From positions 3,695,501-3,759,500 of the forward strand of contig NZ_CP015849.1 of the NCBI RefSeq assembly GCF_001654495.1: a stretch of DNA of 64,000 bases, written 5' to 3'. The notes beneath the pieces are model-generated. The model was not told the DNA's origin. It searched no databases and worked only from the letters and a program-made list of their open reading frames with translations. The DNA is from Streptomyces sp. SAT1. Its GTDB lineage: Bacteria > Actinomycetota > Actinomycetes > Streptomycetales > Streptomycetaceae. Below are positions 40,891 through 50,821 of this stretch, in pieces; the first letter of the stretch is position 1, and the number at the start of each line of letters is the position of its first letter. Both the position numbers and the translations under genes were made by a program.

Positions 40891-42654
40891 ATGCATCGGT
40901 ACAGGTCCCACACCTGCGGCGAGCTCCGCGCCTCTGACGTCGGCACCGACGTCCGGCTGAGTGGCTGGCTGCACAATCGGCGCGACCTGGGCGGCATCCT
41001 CTTCATCGATCTGCGCGACCACTACGGCATCACGCAGCTCGTCGCCCGCCCCGGCACGCCCGCGTACGAGGCGCTGGACAAGCTCTCCAAGGAGACGGTC
41101 GTCCGGGTCGACGGCAGCGTTGTTTCACGTGGAACCGAGAACGTGAACACGGAGCTGCCCACCGGCGAGGTCGAGATCGAGGTCGGGACGGTCGAGGTGC
41201 TCGGCGCCGCGGCTCCGCTGCCGTTCACGATCAACGCCGAGGACGGGGTCAACGAGGAGCGGCGCCTGGAGTACCGCTTCCTGGACCTGCGCCGCGAGCG
41301 CATGCACCGCAACATCATGCTGCGCACCGCCGTGGTCTCCGCGATCCGGCACAAGATGGTCGCCCTCGGCTTCAACGAGATGGCCACGCCCATCCTGACG
41401 GCGACCTCCCCCGAGGGTGCCCGCGACTTCGTCGTGCCCTCCCGGCTGCACGCCGGCCGCTTCTACGCGCTGCCGCAGGCGCCGCAGCAGTTCAAGCAGC
41501 TGCTGATGATCTCCGGCTTCGACCGCTACTTCCAGATCGCGCCCTGCTTCCGCGACGAGGACGCCCGCGCGGACCGCTCGCCGGGCGAGTTCTACCAGCT
41601 CGACGTGGAGATGAGCTTCGTCGAGCAGGAGGACGTGTTCCGGCCCATCGAGCAGCTGATGACGGAGCTGTTCGAGGAGTTCGGCGGCGGCCGCCATGTC
41701 ACCTCGCCCTTCCCGCGCATCCCGTTCCGCGAGGCGATGCTCAAGTACGGCTCCGACAAGCCGGACCTGCGCGCCCAGCTGGAGCTGGTGGACCTCACCG
41801 ATGTCTTCGCGGACTCGGAGTTCAAGGCGTTCGCCGGCAAGCATGTGCGCGCGCTGCCGGTCCCGGCGGTCCAGGACCAGCCGCGGAAGTTCTTCGACCA
41901 GTTGGGTGACTACGCGGTCTCGCTGGGCGCCAAGGGTCTGGCCTGGGTGCGGGTGGCCGAGGACGGTTCGCTGACCGGCCCCATCGCGAAGTTCCTCACC
42001 GAGGAGAACGTCGCCGAGCTGACCAAGCGCCTCTCCCTGGCCGCCGGTCACGCGGTGTTCTTCGGCGCGGGCGAGTTCGACGAGGTCTCGAAGATCATGG
42101 GCGCGGTGCGGGTCGAGGCCGCCAAGCGCGCCGGGCACTTCGAGGAGGGCGTCTTCCGCTTCTGCTGGATCGTCGACTTCCCGATGTACGAGAAGGACGA
42201 GGAGACCGGGAAGATCGACTTCTCGCACAACCCCTTCTCGATGCCGCAGGGCGGTCTGGAGGCCCTGGAGAACAAGGACCCGCTGGACATCCTGGCCTGG
42301 CAGTACGACATCGTCTGCAACGGCGTCGAGCTGTCCAGCGGTGCCATCCGGAACCATGAGCCGGACATCATGCTCAAGGCCTTCGAGATCGCGGGCTATG
42401 ACAACGAGACGGTGGAGCGCGAGTTCGCGGGCATGCTCCGCGCCCTCCGCTTCGGCGCCCCGCCGCACGGTGGCATCGCCCCCGGCGTCGACCGCATCGT
42501 CATGCTCCTGGCCGACGAGCCCAACATCCGCGAGACGATCGCCTTCCCGCTCAACGGCAACGCCCAGGACCTCATGATGGGCGCCCCCACCGAGCTCGAC
42601 GAGTCCCGCCTCCGCGAACTCCACCTCAAGATCCAGAAGCCCCAGCCGAAGTAG
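40891..42654 (+). CDS. aspS: Aspartyl-tRNA synthetase
   Basis: A 587-residue class II tRNA synthetase that charges tRNA-Asp. The OB-fold anticodon domain (about 1-110: SGWLHNRRDLGGILFIDLRD) is followed by the catalytic core: motif 2 in FRDEDARADRSPGEFYQLD near residue 220, the bacterial GAD insertion (about 290-420), and motif 3 APGVDRIVMLLAD near 535. In the anticodon domain the residue after RRD is Leu (discriminating-like) rather than His. The start codon ATG 40891 is well placed. A parS site lies in codons 78-82. A perfect hairpin terminator follows. Confidence 0.95.
   Translation: MHRYRSHTCGELRASDVGTDVRLSGWLHNRRDLGGILFIDLRDHYGITQLVARPGTPAYEALDKLSKETVVRVDGSVVSRGTENVNTELPTGEVEIEVGTVEVLGAAAPLPFTINAEDGVNEERRLEYRFLDLRRERMHRNIMLRTAVVSAIRHKMVALGFNEMATPILTATSPEGARDFVVPSRLHAGRFYALPQAPQQFKQLLMISGFDRYFQIAPCFRDEDARADRSPGEFYQLDVEMSFVEQEDVFRPIEQLMTELFEEFGGGRHVTSPFPRIPFREAMLKYGSDKPDLRAQLELVDLTDVFADSEFKAFAGKHVRALPVPAVQDQPRKFFDQLGDYAVSLGAKGLAWVRVAEDGSLTGPIAKFLTEENVAELTKRLSLAAGHAVFFGAGEFDEVSKIMGAVRVEAAKRAGHFEEGVFRFCWIVDFPMYEKDEETGKIDFSHNPFSMPQGGLEALENKDPLDILAWQYDIVCNGVELSSGAIRNHEPDIMLKAFEIAGYDNETVEREFAGMLRALRFGAPPHGGIAPGVDRIVMLLADEPNIRETIAFPLNGNAQDLMMGAPTELDESRLRELHLKIQKPQPK
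41121..41136. other. parS centromere-like site (ParB binding), site 2, inside aspS
   Basis: TGTTTCACGTGGAACC matches the parS consensus at 14 of 16 bases; the core GTTTCACGTGGAAC (41122-41135) is a single-mismatch variant of the perfect palindrome. It is entirely within aspS, encoding Val-Ser-Arg-Gly-Thr (residues 78-82) in the anticodon-binding domain. Confidence 0.75.
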
Positions 42655-42679
42655 CCGTCCCGGCACAGCGACATCGCAG

Positions 42680-42719
42680 AAGCGGTCCGGAACCCCGACC
42701 CAGGGGTTCCGGACCGCTT
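42680..42719. terminator. Hairpin terminator after aspS
   Basis: Perfect 17-bp arms (42680-42696 and 42703-42719) with a GACCCA loop; it also lies beyond the last Rpn-like C-terminal copy on the minus strand. Confidence 0.9.
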
Positions 42720-42744
42720 TCGCGCTCAGGGCGGAGTTCTGTTT

Positions 42745-42984
42745 TCAGTCGGCGGGTTCTGCGAAGAGGTCGTCGGCCGCTTCGGCCGTCAGGGCTCGGT
42801 CGAACCAGGTGGTGAGCTGGTCGAGGTCGGTGCAGGAGGTGATCCGCTCGCGGGCCTCTTCGGGGACCCCGATCCCGCGCTTCTCCAGCGTGCGCAGGAT
42901 CAGGGCGGCATGTCCCTGGGCCTCGCCCTGGAGGTACGTCTCCTCGATGAGCGTTCCCCGGCCGGGGAAGAAAGTGGCGACCAT
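42745..42984 (-). CDS. Rpn-like C-terminal-domain copy C (79 residues)
   Basis: A 79-residue ORF beginning MVATFFPGRGTLIEETYLQG and carrying ITSCTDLDQLTTWFDRALTA. It corresponds to residues 216 onward of the full-length Rpn-like protein at 43286-44221 but lacks any nuclease domain. It is the last of three tandem copies. Its ATG overlaps the stop of copy B (TAATG), with GGAG 10 bases before the ATG, so translation by reinitiation is plausible. The Gly/Glu/Ala spacer is shorter than in A and B, and the last 12 residues differ (AEAADDLFAEPAD). It may be a free regulatory domain or a decaying duplicate. Confidence 0.65.
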   Translation of the reverse strand: MVATFFPGRGTLIEETYLQGEAQGHAALILRTLEKRGIGVPEEARERITSCTDLDQLTTWFDRALTAEAADDLFAEPAD

Positions 42985-43423
42985 TATCCGCAGGCTCCCC
43001 TGTCGTGTGGGCCGTCGGCGGAGGCTTCCGGGTCCCCGGTGAAGAGGTCCGCCGCCGAGTCGGCTGTCAGGGCCCGGTCGAACCAGGTGGTGAGCTGGTC
43101 GAGGTCGGTGCAGGAGGTGATCCGGTCGCGGGCCTCGTCGGGGATCTTGATCCCGCGCTTCTCCAGTACGTGCAGGATCAGAGCGGTGCGTTCCTCGGCC
43201 TTGCCCTCGGCCTTGCCCTCGGCCTTGCCCTCCAGGTACGTCTCCTCGAAGAGTGTGCCCCGGCCGGGGAAGTAAGTGGCGACCATTATCCGCAGGCTCC
43301 CCTGTCGTGTGGGCCGTCGGCGGAGGCTTCCGGGTCCCCGGTGAAGAGGTCCGCCGCCGAGTCGGCTGTCAGGGCCCGGTCGAACCAGGTGGTGAGCTGG
43401 TCGAGGTCGGTGCAGGAGGTGAT
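42972..43423 (-). repeat. Direct duplication of a roughly 302-bp unit within the Rpn-like locus
   Basis: Positions 42972-43121 are identical over 150 bp to 43274-43423 (offset 302). Less exact similarity continues through the rest of each unit and into 42745-42971. The duplicated unit starts precisely at the internal MVAT methionine, so each copy is an in-frame, stop-bounded C-terminal domain. Confidence 0.9.
42984..43286 (-). CDS. Rpn-like C-terminal-domain copy B (100 residues)
   Basis: A 100-residue ORF starting MVATYFPGRGTLFEETYLEG, with the spacer KAEGKAEGKAEER and then the same C-terminal domain as gene A. The final 50 residues are identical at DNA level to A (150-bp perfect repeat). 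It starts within the stop codon of A (TAATG) and itself ends in a TAATG shared with copy C. GGAG lies 10 bases before the ATG. It has no PD-(D/E)XK residues, so it cannot be a nuclease alone. Likely roles: intragenic-type antitoxin or dimerisation partner, by analogy with E. coli Rpn small proteins; or duplication debris. Confidence 0.68.
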   Translation of the reverse strand: MVATYFPGRGTLFEETYLEGKAEGKAEGKAEERTALILHVLEKRGIKIPDEARDRITSCTDLDQLTTWFDRALTADSAADLFTGDPEASADGPHDRGACG

Positions 43424-44221
43424 GCGCTCGTGGGCCTCTTCGGGGACCCCGATCTCCCGCTTCTCCAGCGTGCGCAGGATCAGGGCGATGCGTCCCTTGG
43501 CCTCGCCCTCGGCCTCGCCCTGGAGGTACGTCTCCTCGATGAGCGTTCCCCGGCCGGGGAAGAAAGTGGCGACCATTTTCTGCAATCCTCTCCATGACTC
43601 CCGGGCCGGAGTGTTCTCCAGCCCGACTTCCAGGAACTGGCACCAGTACATGGCCGTCTGCAAGTCGAAGGACCGCATGCCGCGGGCCAGCATGTCCAGT
43701 ATGGCGTCGATGTTCGGGCTCTCGCTGTGCACGATGGCGGTGAAGGTCGCCAGTGCGGGTTTTTGCGCCATCATCGACTCGTCCGTGATCTCCGGGACCG
43801 TGTCCGGGCCGAGGACGAAGGGGCGCGTGGCCTGGGTGATCCACGGGCCGACACGGCACTCGAAGGGGCCGATCGCCCAGGAGGCGGTCGAGCGGTTCTT
43901 GCAGACGGCGACGAGCAGGACCGGCAGGTCGAACTTCGCGCGCAGATACGCCACGTAGTACGCCCAGTTGGCTTCCTTGTCCGGGGCGCGTCGCGTCTGC
44001 GTCTCGACGGCGACGATGAAGTCGTCGCCCGCGGAGGACGCGATGCGCAGCACGGTGTCCACCCGGCGTTCCATGGGCCGGAGTTCGGTGACATCGGGGG
44101 AGAGCACCTCGATGTCGGCTTTCACGGGCGGTGGCAGACCCAGCGCCTCGAAGGCGGGTGCGAGAACCTCCGGATGCTCCTGGAAGATCCGGTGCGCGGT
44201 CTCGTGTGTTGCGGTGACCAT
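43286..44221 (-). CDS. Rpn-like PD-(D/E)XK nuclease family protein, full length (gene A)
   Basis: A 311-residue protein resembling the Rpn/YhgA-like recombination-promoting nucleases. The N-terminal nuclease core has Asp55 (RRVDTVLRI), a second acidic region DDFIVAVETQTRR with Glu73 and Gln75 (the D...ExQ form of this family), and FDLPVLLVAVCKN. A helical middle part is followed by a C-terminal domain from residue 216. An internal ATG at 43576 (MVATFFPGRG) has GAGG 10 bases upstream, the same spacing as in copies B and C, so a 96-residue C-terminal product could be made from within the gene. Rpn proteins act in recombination or phage defence; here family assignment is by motif only. Confidence 0.75.
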   Translation of the reverse strand: MVTATHETAHRIFQEHPEVLAPAFEALGLPPPVKADIEVLSPDVTELRPMERRVDTVLRIASSAGDDFIVAVETQTRRAPDKEANWAYYVAYLRAKFDLPVLLVAVCKNRSTASWAIGPFECRVGPWITQATRPFVLGPDTVPEITDESMMAQKPALATFTAIVHSESPNIDAILDMLARGMRSFDLQTAMYWCQFLEVGLENTPARESWRGLQKMVATFFPGRGTLIEETYLQGEAEGEAKGRIALILRTLEKREIGVPEEAHERITSCTDLDQLTTWFDRALTADSAADLFTGDPEASADGPHDRGACG

Positions 44222-44327
44222 GAGCGCAAACTAGGCCGGAAGAGTGGTGGGATATCCGTTTATCTGGGGGCGTTCACTCTTTCGAGTTCCGCAAAAACGT
44301 TCCGGTCACCGGAGAAGCGGCATGCGA

Positions 44328-44369
44328 AAGGCCCGGAAAGCGGATCCGGGCGGATGCTTTCCGGGCCTT
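44328..44369. terminator. Hairpin terminator after metG
   Basis: Perfect 14-bp arms (44328-44341 and 44356-44369) 12 bases beyond the metG stop on the minus strand. Confidence 0.85.
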
Positions 44370-44380
44370 CGAGAGGCGTG

Positions 44381-46096
44381 TCACTGCTCGGTGCCGCCGA
44401 AGCGCTCCTTGTAGGTGGCCAGGTCGTCCTCGGTGAGCTTGGCGAAGAGGACCGGGGGGACCGTGAAGGGGGTCCCGGTGGGCAGGGCGGTGAGGGCCCT
44501 GGCCTGGTCGGGGCTGACCCAGGGGGCCGTGTCGCCGGAGAGGGCGAAGGCGGCGCGCATGGCCTTGGCGGTGGTGGGGATGAAGGGCTCCGAGACCACC
44601 GCGTAGAGGTGGATCAGGTTCATCGCCGTGCGCAGGGTCAGGGCCGCGCCGTCCTGGTCGGTCTTGATCTCCAGCCAGGGGGCCTTCTCCTCCAGATAGG
44701 AGTTGCCGGCCGACCACAGGGCGCGCAGCGCGGCGCTCGCCTTGCGGAACTGGAGCGCCTCCATCTGCTCCTCGTACTCGGCGAGCAGCCGGGCGATCTC
44801 CTCGCCCAGCCGCTCCTCGGCCGCGCCCGGCGCACCGCCGGCCGGGACCTCGGCGCCGAAGCGCTTCTTGGAAAAGGACAGCACCCGGTTGACGAAGTTG
44901 CCCAGGGTGTCGGCCAGGTCCTTGTTCACCGTCGCCGTGAAGTGCTCCCAGGTGAAGGAGGAGTCGTCCGACTCGGGCGCGTTGGCCATGAGGAAGTAGC
45001 GCCAGTAGTCCGCCGGGAGGATCTCCAGGGCCTGGTCGGTGAAGACGCCCCGCTTCTGCGAGGTGGAGAACTTCCCGCCGTAGTACGTCAGCCAGTTGAA
45101 CGCCTTGACGTAGTCGACCTTCTTCCACGGCTCGCGCACGCCCAGCTCGGTCGCCGGGAACATCACCGTGTGGAAGGGGACGTTGTCCTTCGCCATGAAC
45201 TCCGTGTAGTGCACGGTGTCGTCGGCCTCGTACCACCACGACTTCCAGTCGCGGTTCTCCGGGTCCTGGTCCGCCCACTCCTTCGTCGCGCCGATGTACT
45301 CGATGGGCGCGTCGAACCAGACGTAGAAGACCTTGCCCTCGGCCGCCAGTTCCGGCCAGGTGTCCGCCGGGACCGGGACGCCCCAGTCCAGGTCGCGGGT
45401 GATCGCCCGGTCGTGCAGGCCCTCGGTCAGCCACTTGCGGGCGATGGAGGAGGCGAGCTGCGGCCACCGGTCCTCGTGCCGGGCCACCCACTCCTCGACC
45501 TCGTGCTGGAGCTTGGACTGGAGGAGGAAGAGGTGCTTGGTCTCGCGCACCTCCAGATCCGTCGAACCGGAGATCGCGCTGCGCGGGTTGATCAGGTCGG
45601 TCGGGTCCAGGACCCGGGTGCAGTTCTCGCACTGGTCGCCGCGCGCCTTGTCGTAGCCGCAGTGCGGGCAGGTGCCCTCCACATAGCGGTCCGGCAGGAA
45701 GCGTCCGTCGGCCGGGCTGTACACCTGGCGGATCGCGCGCTCCTCGATGAAGCCGTTCTCGTGCAGGCGGCGGGCGAAGTGCTGGGTGATCTCCACGTTC
45801 TCCGGGGAGGAACTCCGGCCGAAGTAGTCGAAGGCCAGCGAGAATCCGTCGTACACCGCTTTCTGCGCGTCGTGCGCCTGCGCGCAGAACTCCGCGACCG
45901 GGATGCCCCGTTCCTTGGCGGCCAGCTCGGCGGGCGTGCCGTGCTCGTCCGTGGCGCAGATGTACAGCACCTCGTGGCCGCGCAGCCGCATATAGCGCGC
46001 GTACACGTCCGCCGGGAGCATGGACCCCACCATGTTGCCCAGGTGCTTGATCCCGTTGATGTACGGAAGGGCGCTGGTGATGAGGTGTCGAGCCAT
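44381..46096 (-). CDS. metG: Methionyl-tRNA synthetase
   Basis: A 571-residue class I synthetase that charges tRNA-Met. The HIGH-type motif is in ALPYINGIKHLGN at residue about 12. The connective peptide carries a zinc knuckle CPHC...CENC near residue 145. The KMSKS equivalent is KFSTSQKRG near 345. The C-terminal anticodon helix bundle is present; the Trbp111-like extension is absent. The ATG at 46096 (MARHLITSALPYI) with GGGAGC upstream is preferred to the in-frame ATG at 46159. Confidence 0.94.
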   Translation of the reverse strand: MARHLITSALPYINGIKHLGNMVGSMLPADVYARYMRLRGHEVLYICATDEHGTPAELAAKERGIPVAEFCAQAHDAQKAVYDGFSLAFDYFGRSSSPENVEITQHFARRLHENGFIEERAIRQVYSPADGRFLPDRYVEGTCPHCGYDKARGDQCENCTRVLDPTDLINPRSAISGSTDLEVRETKHLFLLQSKLQHEVEEWVARHEDRWPQLASSIARKWLTEGLHDRAITRDLDWGVPVPADTWPELAAEGKVFYVWFDAPIEYIGATKEWADQDPENRDWKSWWYEADDTVHYTEFMAKDNVPFHTVMFPATELGVREPWKKVDYVKAFNWLTYYGGKFSTSQKRGVFTDQALEILPADYWRYFLMANAPESDDSSFTWEHFTATVNKDLADTLGNFVNRVLSFSKKRFGAEVPAGGAPGAAEERLGEEIARLLAEYEEQMEALQFRKASAALRALWSAGNSYLEEKAPWLEIKTDQDGAALTLRTAMNLIHLYAVVSEPFIPTTAKAMRAAFALSGDTAPWVSPDQARALTALPTGTPFTVPPVLFAKLTEDDLATYKERFGGTEQ

Positions 46097-46192
46097 CGCG
46101 GGCTGCTCCCAAGTCGCTACGTGGGGTGACGGTCGGCGGCTTTCGTGGCCGTCCGACACTGTCTACGAACCTTGAAATCGTAGCCGACACGG

Positions 46193-46240
46193 CCGCGCCG
46201 CCCGCCTCCCGTTTTACGAGGTGGGAAGCGGGCGGCGCGG
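46193..46240. terminator. Hairpin terminator after the vWA gene
   Basis: Perfect 13-bp arms (46193-46205 and 46228-46240) with a 22-base loop containing a T-rich TTTTA, downstream of the minus-strand vWA stop at 46266 and upstream of metG. Confidence 0.75.
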
Positions 46241-46265
46241 TGGGTGGTGCGTCGGGCGCGGTGCG

Positions 46266-47735
<1,470 letters not shown>

Positions 47736-47866
47736 GTGCGCAACCCTTCGCGTGAGTTGATCCCGTCGATCCCTGGCCAGGACGGACACGTAAGGTTAGC
47801 GGCCCCCGATGACGATCCCGGTCACGGGAGAGTGACGGGCCCCGGACGCTGTCAAGACCGCCCGGA

Positions 47867-48859
47867 TCAGGCCTCGACGCGGGTCGGCTCCTGCTGCTGG
47901 GGCGGGGTGGGTGTCCCGGGCGTCCGGCGGCGCAGCCCGAGGCGGAACCGGGCGCGGGGGCGCGGACCGGTCCCGGTCCCGGTGCGGCGTGCGCGGCGGC
48001 GGGTGAGCCAGGTCAGGGCGGCCACGGTCAGGCCCAGGGCCACCAGCAGCCAGGACGCCGTGCGCAGGGTGGCGGTGAGGGCGTCGTAGACGGCACCGGC
48101 CGCGGGCTGGGAGACCTCCTGCGGCAGGTCGGCCAGGGTCAGGCTGCGGCCCACCGCGAGGGCCAGGCCGAGCAGCGCGCCGCCGAGGGCGGTGCCGAGC
48201 GCGGTCGCGGTCACCGCGCGGCGCCGCCGGGCGGCCAGGGCGATGCCGGCGACGGCGAACACGACGGCCGCGACGGGCAGCCAGAAGCCGGCGACTTCGA
48301 GCACGTGGAATTCCTTCCGCATGCGGCCCAGGTCCTGGGCCGGGAGCAGGGCGACCTCGGTGTGCGCGACGGGGATGCGGCCCGCGAGCGGCACGTGGTC
48401 CTGGGCGAGCTGGGCCTTGACGTGGGCGGTGACCGGTGCCAGGTCGACGGTGACCGGGCGGTCGTGGCCGTCGCGGCCGTCCCGCAGGGCCCGCAGGACG
48501 GCGTCGTGGGCGACCCGGTTGCCCTCGTTCCAGGCGGTGCGGAAGGCCGCGGTCTGGGTGAACGAGCGGACCGCGTCGTGCACGAACGGCGTCACGGCGG
48601 CCCGCGCGGGCCCGGCGTCCGTCACCCGGCCGATCTCGGCCACGATGCCGTTCCCGACGGTGTCCGCGATGGCGTCGCGGACGTCCGGGTCGGCGGCGAG
48701 CGGCGCCATCGTGGTGACGTAGCGGCCGGTGTCGGCGAGCCCGTACGCCGCCCAGGCCGACAGCGCGCCGAACGGCACGAGCAGGCACGAGAGAGCGATC
48801 AGTACGGCCGACAGGCCGCTGCGCAGGCGTCGGGTCACGCTCCCAGCGAAGTCTTCCAC
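47867..48859 (-). CDS. Integral membrane protein, function unknown
   Basis: A 330-residue protein with about four TM segments: one near residue 17-40 (LSAVLIALSCLLVPFGALSA), an extracellular domain (about 45-185), then hydrophobic helices near 190-208, 218-238 and 270-288, and a basic Arg/Pro-rich tail. No recognised domain; similar proteins are common in Streptomyces. The GTG start at 48859 has no strong ribosome site. A short palindrome (about 47816-47829) follows it. Confidence 0.7.
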   Translation of the reverse strand: MEDFAGSVTRRLRSGLSAVLIALSCLLVPFGALSAWAAYGLADTGRYVTTMAPLAADPDVRDAIADTVGNGIVAEIGRVTDAGPARAAVTPFVHDAVRSFTQTAAFRTAWNEGNRVAHDAVLRALRDGRDGHDRPVTVDLAPVTAHVKAQLAQDHVPLAGRIPVAHTEVALLPAQDLGRMRKEFHVLEVAGFWLPVAAVVFAVAGIALAARRRRAVTATALGTALGGALLGLALAVGRSLTLADLPQEVSQPAAGAVYDALTATLRTASWLLVALGLTVAALTWLTRRRARRTGTGTGPRPRARFRLGLRRRTPGTPTPPQQQEPTRVEA

Positions 48860-49018
48860 CGGGCCGGCCGCGAGCGGGCGTATGGCAATCGGGTGACGAC
48901 GCAGAGTACGCGGGACATGGTGGGCATGGGGAAGGCCCCGGCCCAGGACGGCACCGCGCCCCCGGACGGCGCCGGGGCCGCGGACGGCGCCGGGGCCGCG
49001 GTCCGCTCGGCCGGGGCG

Positions 49019-49471
49019 TCAGCCGATGCGGCGCCCCCTGGCGTCCTCGTGCGTGTAGACCCAGTAGAAGCAGATCAGCCCCACGGCCACGCCGAAGGCC
49101 AGGGAGAGGCCGATGGTCAGCAGGACCGAGCGGCCGGACTGGCCGAAGAGGAACCCGAAGGCCGCGCCGGTGAACAGGAACCACAGGAAGGCGTGCAGTT
49201 CGCGCGGCAGGCGCGAGGCCAGGGTCAGCACGCCCGCCATGAGCAGCGTGAACACGATCGCCGTCACGAAGCCGAAGGCCACGTTCCCGGCGGTGATCGG
49301 ACCGCCGGAGCGCCGGTTGGCGGCGGCCCAGTAGCCATAGACCAGCCCGATGGCGAACGGGCCCGCCCAGCGGGCGATCAGATGGGCGCGGTCGCTGAAG
49401 ACGTCGGGCGTCCGGGGAGGCCGGGCACGGGCCCCTGCGGTGCGGCCGGACACGGGTGCGGCGTGAACCAT
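49019..49471 (-). CDS. Small integral membrane protein, function unknown
   Basis: A 150-residue protein with an Ala/Arg/Pro leader and four TM helices (about 34-50, FAIGLVYGYWAAA; 60-85; 94-112; 118-140, IGLSLAFGVAVGLICFYWVY). The ATG at 49471 is preceded by GAGAGGAG. No family recognised. A short GC-rich tandem repeat (two 18-bp units near 48964-48999) lies beyond its stop. Confidence 0.7.
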   Translation of the reverse strand: MVHAAPVSGRTAGARARPPRTPDVFSDRAHLIARWAGPFAIGLVYGYWAAANRRSGGPITAGNVAFGFVTAIVFTLLMAGVLTLASRLPRELHAFLWFLFTGAAFGFLFGQSGRSVLLTIGLSLAFGVAVGLICFYWVYTHEDARGRRIG

Positions 49472-49662
49472 GAGAGCGCTCCTCTCGCTGTGCCTCCCCG
49501 GCTCCTCTGCTCCTCGCCCCCGCCTACCAGAGCACACCTGCCGGGCGGCTGCGGCAAGTCGGCACGGGGGAGGGATGTTCCCGGTCCGGCATCCGCCCGC
49601 GCACCAGCAGCGGTTACGGTGCTGACGTACGCGACCGACGAACGGAACACCGCGGGGGGACC

Positions 49663-50748
49663 ATGCCCGGAACCGTGCTGCTGCTCGCGGCCTCGCCCGT
49701 GGGGAAGGGCCGTCTGGTGGACGCGGCGTCCGTGCTGCCCGTGCTGGCCGCCGTCGAGCCCGCCGTCCTGTCCGGCACGCCCACCGCGAGCGTCGTCGAA
49801 CTCGCCGACCCGCTGGAGCCGCAGGCCGTCCTCACCCGGCTGCGGGCCGCCGCCGCCTCCCCGGGGCCGCTGACCGTCTTCCTCACCGGACAGCTCCAGC
49901 TCGACCGCCGCCAGCACCTGCCGCACCTGGCGCTGGCCCGCACCGCCCCGGCCACCGTGCGCTACACCGCGCTGCCCTGGCACTGGCTGCGCGAGGAGCT
50001 GCGGCTGCGCCCGGACGGCACCACCACGCTGGTCGCCGACCTGTACGCGGACCAGGAGAGCTGGCGCCATCTGCACGAACGCCCGCTGGACACGGGCGGC
50101 AACATCGCCGTGTACGGCCGGGTCGCACCGCCGCCGTCCCGGCGCGGGGTGGCCCAGCCCGCGTACATGAAGGCGGTGGCGACGATCCTGCGCAGCGGGC
50201 ACCGGCCGCCGGTGGCCCACCTGCACGAACAGGCGCTGGCGCGGCTGGCCGTGGAGGAGGGCGCCGGGTCGCGCGGGGCGGCGGCCGGGCCGGGGCTGGT
50301 GCTCGCCGCGGGGCGCCCGGCGGCGGCCGACCCGCACGCGGCCATCGCGGCCCGGGTGGAGTCGGGGCGGCACGGCGACGCCGACGCGCTCGCCGCCCGC
50401 TGGGAGCAGGACGCCGTACGGGAGCACGGGGCGGCCTCCGAGGAGGCGCTGCACTGGAGCGAGGTCCGCGCCGACCTCGCGATGTTCGCCGGGGACGCGG
50501 CCCGCAGCTGCCGTACCTGGCTGGCGGTGGCCGCCACCCGGCTGGCCATGGGGCAGAGCGCCGGCGCGCCGCAGGTGGAGGCCGCCGTGGACCGGGCGCA
50601 CCACCAGTGGGGGCAGATCCGCGAGGCGGAGCGCGCCCGTGAACTGGGGCCGCTGCTGGCCGAGTTGCGCGACCGGGTGCCGGGCCGGCAGCAGGGTGCG
50701 CTGGACCATGTGCGAAGGCAGCTGCGGCAGTTGCAGACGCAGGACTGA
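49663..50748 (+). CDS. Putative pseudo-caspase protein with helical C-terminal region
   Basis: A 361-residue protein not recognised outright. The N-terminal half reads like a caspase-fold domain: VLLLAASPVGKGRLVDAASV, then TVFLTGQLQLD where active caspases have yFaGHG, and TTLVADLYADQESW where they have iLDCCYaG. The catalytic His and Cys positions are thus replaced, suggesting an inactive homologue. The C-terminal half (about 230-361) is helical and TPR-like (EEALHWSEVRADLAMFAGDA). It lies 73 bases upstream of an EACC1-like gene and a caspase gene, so probably part of that system. The ATG at 49663 has GGGGGGACC upstream. The caspase relation is inference. Confidence 0.6.
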   Translation: MPGTVLLLAASPVGKGRLVDAASVLPVLAAVEPAVLSGTPTASVVELADPLEPQAVLTRLRAAAASPGPLTVFLTGQLQLDRRQHLPHLALARTAPATVRYTALPWHWLREELRLRPDGTTTLVADLYADQESWRHLHERPLDTGGNIAVYGRVAPPPSRRGVAQPAYMKAVATILRSGHRPPVAHLHEQALARLAVEEGAGSRGAAAGPGLVLAAGRPAAADPHAAIAARVESGRHGDADALAARWEQDAVREHGAASEEALHWSEVRADLAMFAGDAARSCRTWLAVAATRLAMGQSAGAPQVEAAVDRAHHQWGQIREAERARELGPLLAELRDRVPGRQQGALDHVRRQLRQLQTQD

Positions 50749-50821
50749 CGGGGGCGACGGCGCCGGACGGCCGCGCACGCCCTCTCCCCAGGGCGCGTGC
50801 GCGGTGCCAGAATGGTGAGTC

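Noticed and set aside
40698..41006. Extended start for the SpoIIE-type phosphatase
   Set aside because: The extra 103 residues overlap aspS on the opposite strand and have no conserved features.
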